A program made the translations under genes and the position numbers. Below are positions 38,514 through 48,207 of a stretch of DNA of 64,000 nt, one piece after another. The stretch lies in the NCBI GenBank assembly GCA_028287105.1, contig JAQBQH010000334.1, positions 1 through 64,000 of the forward strand, written 5' to 3'. The stretch's first letter is position 1. Each line of letters begins with the position of its first letter. The notes under the pieces were generated by a model. It had not been told where the DNA came from. It saw nothing but the letters and a program-made list of their open reading frames with translations, and ran no database searches. Source of the stretch: Myxococcales bacterium. Lineage in GTDB: Bacteria; Myxococcota_A; Polyangia; Palsa-1104.

Positions 38514-38897
38514 CTACTTCTTCGCCGTCGCGCCGAGCATGTCGTTCAGCAGCACCGCCGGCGGCCGCCCACCCGCCGTCGAGCCCATCACGCGCCCGTC
38601 GACAGCGACATAGACGATGAGCGGCGTCGGCGCCTTGACCGCCAGTCCGGCAACGAGCTCCGCCGCGCGCGGCTCGAGCGCGTCGAGGTCGGCCGCCACG
38701 ACCACGAACTTCTCGCGCGTGAACTCCTCGATCTCTTCCTTGGCCAGCGTGCGCTCGACGAGCCCGCGGGTCCCGGAGCAGGTGGCGCGCCCCACCACCA
38801 ACATGAGCCGCTTGCCTGCCGCCTGCGCCTCGGCGAGCGCCTCGTCGAGCCCCTTGTGCCAGTCGAGCCCGCTCGTGAACCACGGATGCTGCGCCAT
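38514..38897 (-). CDS. Thioredoxin-like protein without CxxC
   Basis: A 127-residue cytoplasmic protein. It opens HPWFTSGLDWHKGLDEALAEAQ, followed by a KRLMLVVGRATCSGTR region where thioredoxin-like YyaL/DUF255 members have their active site, then EFTREKFVVVAADLD and PTPLIVYVAVDGRV. Only one Cys lies at the active position (CSGT), so a disulfide reductase role is doubtful. ATG 38897 with GGAGGG upstream is preferred to GTG 38903. Last gene of an operon with the DUF1415 gene. Confidence 0.75.
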   Translation of the reverse strand: MAQHPWFTSGLDWHKGLDEALAEAQAAGKRLMLVVGRATCSGTRGLVERTLAKEEIEEFTREKFVVVAADLDALEPRAAELVAGLAVKAPTPLIVYVAVDGRVMGSTAGGRPPAVLLNDMLGATAKK

Positions 38898-38899
38898 CG

Positions 38900-39514
38900 T
38901 CACCCTCCGCCGTACGATCGCTCCCGGTCGGCGCGGATGTCATCATAGATCGCCTGCAGCGTCGAGACCCCTTCGCGCACCAGCAGCTCGTGGTTGTCGC
39001 GCGCGATCCGCTCCGACGGCGGCAGGCGATGCTCGCGCTTCTTCAGCTCGGCCCACGCCGCCGCCGAGAAGTCGAACAGCATCTTGCCGCCGGCGCCGCG
39101 CAGCGCGTCGAGCACCGACTGCCGCACCAGCTGCAGCGTCGGATCGGGCGCGCGCCGAAAGAAGCCTACCGCCTGCGCCGCCGTCGCCAGCTCGTACGGC
39201 GTCTCGGGGTGGAACACCGCGGCGACGAACGCCGGGTTGGCCGCCCGCAGCGGCGCGCACCACTGATCGAACGCCGCCGCCGACATCGTCACCGACGGGA
39301 AGATCAGGAGCGCGACTTCGATCTTCTCGTCGCGGGCCAGCGCGTCGATGGCTGCCCGAGCCGCCGCCGCCAGCGCCACGGCATCGCCATCGCCAGCGTC
39401 GCCGCCGCCGATCACCTGCCGCGCCACCGCGCCCGCCTTCATCGCCGGCTCGGCGAACGGACAGATCCCGAACCGCTCGACGACCTCGACAATCCAGCGC
39501 GCGTTGATCCGCAG
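38900..39514 (-). CDS. DUF1415 family protein, coding region extends upstream of the first ATG
   Basis: The region from ATG 39442 on (KIEVALLIFPSVTMSAAAFDQW, ending DIRADRERSYGGG) lacks the N-terminal part of DUF1415. That part is present in frame upstream: INARWIVEVVERFGICPFA with the conserved Arg-Trp and Cys-Pro-Phe. The frame is open to an in-frame TGA at 39545-39547 and contains no ATG, GTG or TTG there. GGAGG at 39517-39521 precedes a CTG (39514) and an ATC (39508), the latter at the better spacing. A rare start codon is likely. Family function is unknown. It lies 16 nt after the CNMP gene stop. Confidence 0.75.
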   Translation of the reverse strand: MRINARWIVEVVERFGICPFAEPAMKAGAVARQVIGGGDAGDGDAVALAAAARAAIDALARDEKIEVALLIFPSVTMSAAAFDQWCAPLRAANPAFVAAVFHPETPYELATAAQAVGFFRRAPDPTLQLVRQSVLDALRGAGGKMLFDFSAAAWAELKKREHRLPPSERIARDNHELLVREGVSTLQAIYDDIRADRERSYGGG

Positions 39515-39530
39515 GACCTCCGCTTCGTGC

Positions 39531-40001
39531 TCAGAACTTATTGGTCACCGACAAGAACGTCATCTTGTCGTTCGTCTCGCGCAGTCGCCCCGACAAGGTC
39601 CGCACGAAGTTCCACAAGAGCTCGTAGGCGAGGTCGCGGTCGACGAACAGGAGATCCTCGAGATCTTCCTTGCGAATGACGAACAGCCTGCACTTCTCGT
39701 GAACGATGGCGTGCGCCGAGCGCGGAAAGTCGTCGATGAGCGCCATCTCGCCGAAGTAGGCGCCCGACTTCAAGACGGCGAGCGCCTCTTCGCCCATCCC
39801 CGGCACCATGCGCGAGATGCGCACCGCACCGTCGATGATCAAATAGAACTTGTCGCCCTTGTCGCCTTCCTGGAACACGACGGTCGCGCCCATGTGCTCC
39901 TCCTCGCTGCCGATGTCGGCAATGCGACGGAGATAGGCGGCGGGCAGTCCCGCGAAGAACTTGATCTTGCCTAGCAGCTCTACCGCTTCGGCAGGCGTCA
40001 T
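39531..40001 (-). CDS. Cyclic-nucleotide-binding domain protein
   Basis: A 156-residue cytoplasmic CNMP-domain protein without a DNA-binding domain. It has FFAGLPAAYLRRIADIG, the turn EGDKGDKFYLIIDGAVRIS and a phosphate-binding cassette with GEMALIDDFPRSAHAIV. The Arg that binds the cyclic phosphate (R in PRSA) is present. Start ATG 40001 because MTPAEAVELLGKIKFF is family-like and the extra residues upstream are not. First gene of an operon with the DUF1415 and thioredoxin-like genes. Confidence 0.87.
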   Translation of the reverse strand: MTPAEAVELLGKIKFFAGLPAAYLRRIADIGSEEEHMGATVVFQEGDKGDKFYLIIDGAVRISRMVPGMGEEALAVLKSGAYFGEMALIDDFPRSAHAIVHEKCRLFVIRKEDLEDLLFVDRDLAYELLWNFVRTLSGRLRETNDKMTFLSVTNKF

Positions 40002-40027
40002 CGTCCGCCCATGGTAGCGGAGCGCGG

Positions 40028-40990
40028 CTAGTGCGACAAGAATCGCTGCGCGTCGATGGCGGCCATGCACCCGGTCCCCGCCGCTGACACGGCCTGGCGA
40101 TAGACGTGATCGGCGACGTCACCGGCGGCAAACACCCCCGGAATCTTCGTTGCCGTCTGGGCGCCCTTGGTAAACGGCAGCACCAGGTAGCCGTTCTCGT
40201 CCATGTCGAGCTGGCCCTTGAAGAGGTCGGTGTTCGGCTGATGGCCGATGGCGATGAACACGCCATTGACCGCCATCGTCGACTCCTCGCCGGTCTTCAG
40301 GTTCTTGAGGCGAGCCGCGGTGACGCCGATCTTGCCCGGCTCGCCGATGATCTCCTCGAGCGCCGTATTGAGCAGCCAATGGATCTTGGGGTTCTCCTGG
40401 GCGCGCTTGACCATGATCGCCGAGGCGCGGAAGTCCTCGCGACGGTGGACGATGGTCACCTTGGCCGCGTGCTTGGTGAGGTAGGTGGCCTCTTCCATCG
40501 CGGTGTCCCCGCCGCCGACGACCAGGACGTTCTGGCTGCGGAAGAAGAAGCCGTCGCAGGTGGCGCACGCCGACACGCCGTACCCCGCCAGCCGCTTCTC
40601 CGACGGCAACCCGAGCCACTTGGCCTGTGCGCCGGTGGCGATGATCAGCGACTCGGCCGTGACGCGTACGTCTTCGATGCCGGCGACCTCGATGGTGAAC
40701 GGCCGCTTCGACAGGTCGACCTTCTCGACGTCGCCCTGCAGGAACTTGGTCCCGAACCGCTCTGCCTGCGCGCGAAACGACTGCATCAGGTCCGGTCCCA
40801 GAATCCCCTTGGGAAACCCGGGGTAGTTCTCGACCTCGGTCGTGTTGACCAGCTGCCCGCCGGGCGGCCCGCCCTTGACCAGCCCCTCGATGACCAGCGG
40901 CGGCAAGGCCGCGCGCGCGGCGTAGATGGCTGCGGTCAGTCCCGCCGGCCCCGAACCGATGATGACGATGCGATCAGATACCTCTTTCAT
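40028..40990 (-). CDS. trxB: Thioredoxin reductase
   Basis: NADPH- and FAD-dependent enzyme that reduces thioredoxin. The 320-residue protein has the FAD site IGSGPAGL (11-18), the redox pair C142/C145 in SACATCDG, the NADPH site VVGGGDTAMEEA and a C-terminal FAD motif PGVFAAGDV. Start ATG 40990 after AAGAAGG. It lies 26 bp upstream of the CNMP gene and may share its transcript. Confidence 0.96.
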   Translation of the reverse strand: MKEVSDRIVIIGSGPAGLTAAIYAARAALPPLVIEGLVKGGPPGGQLVNTTEVENYPGFPKGILGPDLMQSFRAQAERFGTKFLQGDVEKVDLSKRPFTIEVAGIEDVRVTAESLIIATGAQAKWLGLPSEKRLAGYGVSACATCDGFFFRSQNVLVVGGGDTAMEEATYLTKHAAKVTIVHRREDFRASAIMVKRAQENPKIHWLLNTALEEIIGEPGKIGVTAARLKNLKTGEESTMAVNGVFIAIGHQPNTDLFKGQLDMDENGYLVLPFTKGAQTATKIPGVFAAGDVADHVYRQAVSAAGTGCMAAIDAQRFLSH

Positions 40991-41040
40991 CACACCCTTC
41001 TTTATCAAAAGAACGTTCTAAGCAACATAAGACGTGCGCG

Positions 41041-42777
41041 TCAGCCGCGCAGCGCCTGCATGATGAGGCCGGGCAGCTTGAGCCACGACGGCTGCGCCTC
41101 CATCTTGACCAGCTTCCGGCCGATCTCGGCCGCCGTCTTGTGCCCCGCGAACCAGGTCGGCTTCGGCTTGACCACCAGCGGCCCCCGAATGACACACTTC
41201 TCGATGTCCTCGAGCATGAACGTGTTGTGCACCCAACCCTTGCCGCTCTGGATGTCCTCGAGCGTCGCCGACGGGTGGCCGCCCCACGGCGTGGTGCCGA
41301 AGGCGAAGCCGAGCGCCGGCCAGTGGTTGATGCAGACCGTCCCGTAACGCAGCTTCTGGATGGCGCGGTCGAGCGCCTCGGCGAACTTGGGATCCTTGAG
41401 CGTCGACGGATGCACGATGATCGTCGCCGACAAGGTGCCCCACACCTTGGCGTTGACGAACTCGACCGCAGCGTCGAGGAACGCCACCGGATCGGCGCTG
41501 CCGACGGTGGTCTCGCTGATGACCGAGCACCACGGCTCCATGGAGAACACCTTGTCGGTGCCGGCCGCGTCGATGTCCTCGATGATGGCCCACGGCAGGG
41601 TCCCGGCCTCGGTCGAGCCGATCCGCTGCACCTTCGGGTGCGACTCGACCAGCTCCTTCCAGCGCTGCTCGGCGCCCGGATAGTAGGCCTTGCGCACCGG
41701 CACCTTGCCGAGCGCATCCGCGATCGACTTCTTGAGCTTCTCGCGCCCGTCCCAGCCCGTCGGCGAAACCAAGAGCTTGGCCGAGTTGCAGTTGAACGAG
41801 GCGTTGTTGGCGATGGCCGAGGTGATGCTCTCGCCCTGGAACGCCAGCTCCGCGTCGGTGTACGGACCGGGCACGACGATGACCGGCGAGATGTTGCCGA
41901 GCTCCGACGTGATCTCCTTCTTGAGCAGCGGCTCCTTCTTGGCCTTGCGCGCCTCGCGCTCGGGACCCGGCGGGCCCCACACCATGAAGTCGTGCGTTTT
42001 GTCGGAGCCGGTGATGTGGATCTCGTCGACGAGCGGATGCTCGACCAGGTAGCCGCCCACGTCGGCGCCGCCGTAGACCACCGCGACCAGCCCCGCGTCG
42101 ACGGCGTCCTTGAATGCCTTCTCGATGAACGGGCCCACGTGCGCGTTGACCGGGTTCATCTTGATGACGCAGACCTTGCCCTCGACGAACATCTTGTAGA
42201 TGGCGTCCGTCGGCGGGATCGAGGCGACGTTGCCGGCGCCGAGAATGAGCGAGACCTTGCCCTCGCGCTTTTCGGCGGGCACGCGGTAGTGCGCCGCCGC
42301 GCGCTCGGTCACCTCGGTGGCCTTGACCCCCGGCTCGAGCCAGACCTCGGCGGAGAAGCCGGCGAACAGCATCTTGTCCATCCCGCTCGAGGGAAACACC
42401 TCGACGACGACCCGGCCGTCCGGCCGGGTGCGGACCTTGGCCGGATCGAACGGCGGGCGCCCGGCGTCCAGGCGCTCCATCGTCTCGATGAGCAGGCGCA
42501 GGTTGCGAATGACGATGGTCGGCCCGGCGAACCACTCCTCGGACGCCAGCTGCGAGCTGGGGTCGATGCCCTTGGCGTGGCATCCCGCCAGGACGCTCGC
42601 CTCGGCGATGTCGACGTAGCCGGCGAGCATCTTCTTCGCCAGCGCGATGCGCTCCTTGAGCGGCGACTTCGCCCACCCCGGGGCCGCCGCCTCGAGCTTG
42701 GCGAGCGTTGCGTCGATCTCGGGCCGCGCGGTCGTCTGCGGCGCCGATCCACCATCCACCCTGTGCGCAGCGTGCAT
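41041..42777 (-). CDS. Aldehyde dehydrogenase family protein (divergent)
   Basis: A 578-residue NAD(P)-dependent dehydrogenase, longer than the usual ~490. Catalytic residues fit: E292 in ITSELGNISPV and the nucleophile C330 in ASFNCNSAKLL. The N-terminal ~120 residues have a helical layout of their own. The substrate is unknown; no partner gene explains it. Start ATG 42777; an AT-free gap of 29 bp separates it from the moaC end. It shares low similarity to the fatty-aldehyde or succinic-type branches, so the call stays general. Confidence 0.82.
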   Translation of the reverse strand: MHAAHRVDGGSAPQTTARPEIDATLAKLEAAAPGWAKSPLKERIALAKKMLAGYVDIAEASVLAGCHAKGIDPSSQLASEEWFAGPTIVIRNLRLLIETMERLDAGRPPFDPAKVRTRPDGRVVVEVFPSSGMDKMLFAGFSAEVWLEPGVKATEVTERAAAHYRVPAEKREGKVSLILGAGNVASIPPTDAIYKMFVEGKVCVIKMNPVNAHVGPFIEKAFKDAVDAGLVAVVYGGADVGGYLVEHPLVDEIHITGSDKTHDFMVWGPPGPEREARKAKKEPLLKKEITSELGNISPVIVVPGPYTDAELAFQGESITSAIANNASFNCNSAKLLVSPTGWDGREKLKKSIADALGKVPVRKAYYPGAEQRWKELVESHPKVQRIGSTEAGTLPWAIIEDIDAAGTDKVFSMEPWCSVISETTVGSADPVAFLDAAVEFVNAKVWGTLSATIIVHPSTLKDPKFAEALDRAIQKLRYGTVCINHWPALGFAFGTTPWGGHPSATLEDIQSGKGWVHNTFMLEDIEKCVIRGPLVVKPKPTWFAGHKTAAEIGRKLVKMEAQPSWLKLPGLIMQALRG

Positions 42778-42806
42778 GTTTCGCTCCGTAATCCCGGGAG
42801 TGTAGA

Positions 42807-43292
42807 TCAAGTGGAACGGGTCCAGGTACCCGATCGACCACCACGCTTTTCGAGTAGCCGGATGTCGACGATGCGCATGCCGCGGTCGACCGATTTGCAC
42901 ATGTCGTACACGGTCAGCGCCGCGAGCGAGACCGCCATGAGCGCCTCCATCTCGACGCCGGTGCGGTCGAACGCCTTTACGGTCGCTCGAATTTCGATGC
43001 GCGGCGGCGTCAGATCGCTGCGCGGCTCCAGCGTCACGTCGACGCCGGTGATGCGCACCGGATGGCACAGCGGGATGAGCTCGCTGGTCCGCTTGAGGCC
43101 GGCGATGGCGGCGACGCGCGCCACCGCGAGGACGTCACCCTTGCCCATGATGCCGGCCCCGATGGCGTCGACGGTCGCCTGCTCCATCTCGATGGCGCCG
43201 GCGGCCAGCGCGATGCGCTCGGTCTCGCTCTTGGTGCCGACATCCACCATGTGCGCGTGCCCGGCGTCGTCAAAATGGGTGAGCTTGGACAT
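42807..43292 (-). CDS. moaC: Cyclic pyranopterin monophosphate synthase
   Basis: MoaC converts the MoaA product to cPMP in molybdenum-cofactor synthesis. The 161-residue protein has LTHFDDAGHAHMVDVGTK, the LIPLCHPVRITGVDV motif with conserved Cys-His, and GVEMEALMAVSLAALTVYDMCK. Start ATG 43292. It is alone; no other moa gene is here, so the pathway is scattered. Confidence 0.95.
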   Translation of the reverse strand: MSKLTHFDDAGHAHMVDVGTKSETERIALAAGAIEMEQATVDAIGAGIMGKGDVLAVARVAAIAGLKRTSELIPLCHPVRITGVDVTLEPRSDLTPPRIEIRATVKAFDRTGVEMEALMAVSLAALTVYDMCKSVDRGMRIVDIRLLEKRGGRSGTWTRST

Positions 43293-43328
43293 GCCGCTCT
43301 TGTAGCACCGTTGCGCTACAATGGGCTC

Positions 43329-43868
43329 ATGCGGGCGTTTTTGGCTTTGGGCCTCGCAGTCTGCGGCTGCGCGCATGGCGCGGCCGACATCGAGAACCAG
43401 CCGCTGTTCGCGGCCGGCTGGAGCGGCCCGCCGCCGCGCGTCGCGGTGCAGCTCACCGGCAACCGCGCGGCGCCGGCCGATCAACAGCGCTGCGTCGACA
43501 CGGTCACGCGCGCCGGCGCCATCGTCGACGGCGGCGCCGCGGTACAGGCGCTCGTCATCGTCGACGGCACCGGAAATCGGCTGCAGATCACGTCGACCCG
43601 GCGCGGCCTCGTGCGCGACGAGCCCCGCCCCGCCTGGTCGGTCGAGCGCCTGTGCAACGACGCGCTCTACGCCATGGTGGGCGCCATCCGCCGCGACACC
43701 CCGCAGGCCGAGACCGCCGTCCCCGGGGCCACGACCACCTATCGCACACACGTTCCGCCGCCGAGCGGACCGTACGCGGCACCCCAACCCGGCGGCTCGC
43801 CCGACGACGGTCCGCCGCCCATGCCGTACACCTCGGGCGCGCCCTATCGCGGGCCGGCCCAGCCCTGA
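43329..43868 (+). CDS. Small lipoprotein, Pro-rich C-terminus
   Basis: A 179-residue protein with signal peptide MRAFLALGLAVCGC (lipobox VCGC, Cys14). The core has a mixed alpha/beta layout (ALVIVDGTGNRLQI, ERLCNDALYAMVGAI); the last ~55 residues are Pro/Gly/Tyr-rich. Divergent from moaC and convergent with the DUF4328 gene, whose stop is 1 bp away. Unknown function. Confidence 0.7.
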   Translation: MRAFLALGLAVCGCAHGAADIENQPLFAAGWSGPPPRVAVQLTGNRAAPADQQRCVDTVTRAGAIVDGGAAVQALVIVDGTGNRLQITSTRRGLVRDEPRPAWSVERLCNDALYAMVGAIRRDTPQAETAVPGATTTYRTHVPPPSGPYAAPQPGGSPDDGPPPMPYTSGAPYRGPAQP

Positions 43869-43869
43869 G

Positions 43870-44559
43870 CTAGCGCAGGTAGTCCGCGGTCGGCTGCGGC
43901 GGCACCGTGCGTCGGCGCTCGAGGTCTTCCCACATCGCGTCCTGCCGCTCCTGCGCGCGGCGCACCATCTTCAGAAAGAGCAGGCCGGCGGCGCCGCTGA
44001 TCGCGAGCAGCACCAGCTGCTCGACGGTGGCGGTCGACAGTCGGTTGGCGCTGAACAGGTCCGCGCGCACCAGCTTCCGGCCGAAGTAGCTCACCAGGCA
44101 CATCGCCCACCACCAGTTGACGATGGTGGTCTTGAGCGGCAGGTGAAACCCGTTCTCATTCATCAGCGCCGGCTGGCTCTCGGTCCAGATGGTGGCCATG
44201 ACCTGATGGCCGCGCACCAGGTTCACGAACGGGATGAGGTAGCTCCACACCGCCCCCGACGGTGTGAAGCGGCAATTCAGCGAGCCGAGCGCCGGCAGGT
44301 TGGCGATCGAGCGATGGACCCAGGTCAGGAAGACGACAGAGGCGGCGATGAAGAGGAGCCACTCGAAGCCGCCGATCACCGACGCCACGACGATGGCGGC
44401 GATCCCACCGCTGAAGTCGCCGTGGAGGAGGAGCCGACCGGCGCCGTATCCGACCATCGAGAGCCCGTGCAGCACCAGCTGCACGATGACGAGAATCTGC
44501 AGTGCCAGCGCGCGGCCTCGCGCGGAGACGTACGAGTCCATGGGCGAAGAGTACGTCAT
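43870..44559 (-). CDS. DUF4328 membrane protein (first of two)
   Basis: A 229-residue membrane protein with about five helices. It has HRSIANLPALGSLNCRFTP followed by WSYLIPFVNLVRGHQVMATIW, the pattern of DUF4328, common in actinobacteria and myxobacteria. Ends in QERQDAMWEDLERRRTVPPQP. It is 18 bp downstream of a paralog at 44578 with the same ending (RRQDEQWN, PQPAADGLR). Function unknown. Confidence 0.8.
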   Translation of the reverse strand: MTYSSPMDSYVSARGRALALQILVIVQLVLHGLSMVGYGAGRLLLHGDFSGGIAAIVVASVIGGFEWLLFIAASVVFLTWVHRSIANLPALGSLNCRFTPSGAVWSYLIPFVNLVRGHQVMATIWTESQPALMNENGFHLPLKTTIVNWWWAMCLVSYFGRKLVRADLFSANRLSTATVEQLVLLAISGAAGLLFLKMVRRAQERQDAMWEDLERRRTVPPQPTADYLR

Positions 44560-44577
44560 GGGTCCCCTATCCTTCCG

Positions 44578-45210
44578 TCAGCGCAGCCCGTCGGCTGCCG
44601 GCTGCGGCACCGCGCGCTTGAGCTCACCATCGTTCCACTGCTCATCTTGCCGTCGCTGAACCGCGCGCACCGCGACCAGGCAGGCCGCGCCCGCGAGCAG
44701 CCACCCGGCCTCGCCGAGCATCTCGACGAGCGCCAGGCCGCGCCCGACCGCGCCGCGCAGCTCCGCCACCGCCGCGAGCGAGAGCGCGAAGCCGCCGTAC
44801 CAGGCGATGAGCACGTTGCGCACCCGTCCGCGCGCCGGCGGTGTCGGGTCGGTATCGAGCCAGACTGCGCGTGCCACCAGCGGCGCGGCGACGAAGTTGA
44901 CGATGGGGACCAGGATCAGCACCAGCGCCGAATCGGGGTCGAGCCGGCGCCGCGCGACGCCGAGCGCCGGCAGATTCGCCAGCACGCGGAACGCCCACGC
45001 GGCCAAGACGACCGTGGCAAACACGAACAGCACCGCTTCGAAGGCGCCGATCGTCGTGCGCCCGCGATTGAGGACGTGGATGAGGTTGCCGTTGCCGGAC
45101 AGCGCAGCCACCAGCCACGCCACCAGCTCCAGGCCGCTCAGCGCCAGCTGCGCGGCGACCAGGACGTCGAAGAGCTGCGCGCGACCTCGCGCCGACGCGA
45201 ACCGTTGCAC
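44578..45210 (-). CDS. DUF4328 membrane protein (second of two)
   Basis: A 210-residue paralog of the downstream gene: helices at the same places, RVLANLPALGVARRRLDPDSALVLILVPIVNFV and the shared C-terminal RRQDEQWNDGELKRAVPQP. GTG start at 45210. The two probably arose by tandem duplication and diverged. They may form a heteromer (inference). Confidence 0.8.
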   Translation of the reverse strand: MQRFASARGRAQLFDVLVAAQLALSGLELVAWLVAALSGNGNLIHVLNRGRTTIGAFEAVLFVFATVVLAAWAFRVLANLPALGVARRRLDPDSALVLILVPIVNFVAAPLVARAVWLDTDPTPPARGRVRNVLIAWYGGFALSLAAVAELRGAVGRGLALVEMLGEAGWLLAGAACLVAVRAVQRRQDEQWNDGELKRAVPQPAADGLR

Positions 45211-45255
45211 CTATGTAAGGATACCGCGGTCCGACCGGTTGTCGAGTGATCCGGG

Positions 45256-47100
<1,845 letters not shown>

Positions 47101-47172
47101 TCTATGAAGTCTCCTCGCTCACACGTAGCGTAAGCGCCCGGGTGTTTCCCTTCAAGGCGCACGCTCGCTCGC

Positions 47173-48207
47173 CTAGAGGCATTTGTTGCTTCCCTGCGCG
47201 CAAGTGTGACCGCTGGCGCACTGAGTCGAGGTGCTGCACGGGCGCGCGAAACAGGCGCCCGACGCGCTGTTGCAGCTGTAGGGGCTGCAGCTGCTGACGG
47301 TGCCGGCGGGGCAGGTGCCGGCGGCGGTACAGCTGCGCGCCGCGACGACGCTATCGCCCTGGCAAGTGGCGGCCGCGCACTGGGTGCCGGCGGCCTGCGG
47401 GCTGCAAACCCCGACCTTGCCGGCGATGTTGCACGAGTGGCAGGCGGTCCCGCAGGCGCTGTCGCAGCAGACCCCGTTGGCGCAGAAGCCGGAGCTGCAG
47501 TCGCCGGCGAGCGTGCAGGGCTGCCCCTGGGCGCGCTTGCCGCAGCTGCCGTTGGGGTCGCAGACGGCAGGCGGCTGGCAGCCGGTGTTGGGTTGCGTGC
47601 ACGTGGTCGCGCACACGGTGGCGTTGCCGCAGGTGTAGGGAGCGCAGCCGACGGTACCGCCCGGCTGGCATGTGCCGTTGCCGTCGCAGGCGGGCGCGAA
47701 GGTCAAGGTGTTGGCGCTACAGGACGACGAGCCGCAGGCGGTGCCGGCGGGATACTTGCGACAGCCGCCGGCGCCGTCGCACAGCCCGTCCTTGCCGCAG
47801 GTCGGCACCGGGTCGGCCTCGCAGCTCTGGTGTGGATCGGTGCCGGCCAGCGCCGCGACGCAGCGCCCCTCGAAGCCGGGCACGTTGCAGGCTTTGCAGC
47901 GATTGGCGGAGTCGCCCGGGTCGCACAGCGACTCGCAGCAGTAGCCGTCGACGCAGGCGCCCGAGTCGCACTCGCCGGTGAAGTCGCACGGGAAGCCGTT
48001 GCCGCGCGGCACGGCGCCGTCGGGGACGGCGCGCGCCAGATCGCCGGCGGCGAAGTCGCTCGCGGCGGCGAGATCGTCGCCAGGCGCGGCCGCGTCGACG
48101 AGCGGGTTGACGCGAAAGCTGCAGCCGCCAGCAAGCGCAGCGACGACGGCGACGACGAGCGCAGCGACGACGACCGGCGCAGCGACGACGACCGGCGCGC
48201 GGCTCAT
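47173..48207 (-). CDS. Large Cys-rich lipoprotein, coupled to the kinase gene
   Basis: A 344-residue protein with a Val/Ala-rich signal peptide ending in lipobox ALAGGC (about residue 29). The mature part has more than 40 Cys in short modules such as CCESLCDPGDSANRCKACN and CCDSACGTACHSCN, a type found in surface lipoproteins of Myxococcota. ATG 48207 overlaps the kinase stop (ATGA). Adjacent DNA at 48150-48200 has a short repeat that encodes the Val/Ala stretch. It may be a sensor or effector of the kinase pathway (inference). Confidence 0.8.
   Translation of the reverse strand: MSRAPVVVAAPVVVAALVVAVVAALAGGCSFRVNPLVDAAAPGDDLAAASDFAAGDLARAVPDGAVPRGNGFPCDFTGECDSGACVDGYCCESLCDPGDSANRCKACNVPGFEGRCVAALAGTDPHQSCEADPVPTCGKDGLCDGAGGCRKYPAGTACGSSSCSANTLTFAPACDGNGTCQPGGTVGCAPYTCGNATVCATTCTQPNTGCQPPAVCDPNGSCGKRAQGQPCTLAGDCSSGFCANGVCCDSACGTACHSCNIAGKVGVCSPQAAGTQCAAATCQGDSVVAARSCTAAGTCPAGTVSSCSPYSCNSASGACFARPCSTSTQCASGHTCAQGSNKCL

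Noticed and set aside
41041-42777. The aldehyde dehydrogenase as partner of DeoC in a microcompartment
   Set aside because: It is 18 kb away, has no terminal amphipathic helix plus linker, and is a divergent family branch; no direct link can be supported.
45211-45255. A tRNA in the gap between the DUF4328 gene and glmS
   Set aside because: The sequence looked tRNA-like in parts, but no acceptor stem or anticodon arm can be formed and the gap is too short.
47101-47172. glmS ribozyme upstream of glmS
   Set aside because: Only 72 bp, no recognisable core, and this ribozyme is mainly known from Gram-positive bacteria.
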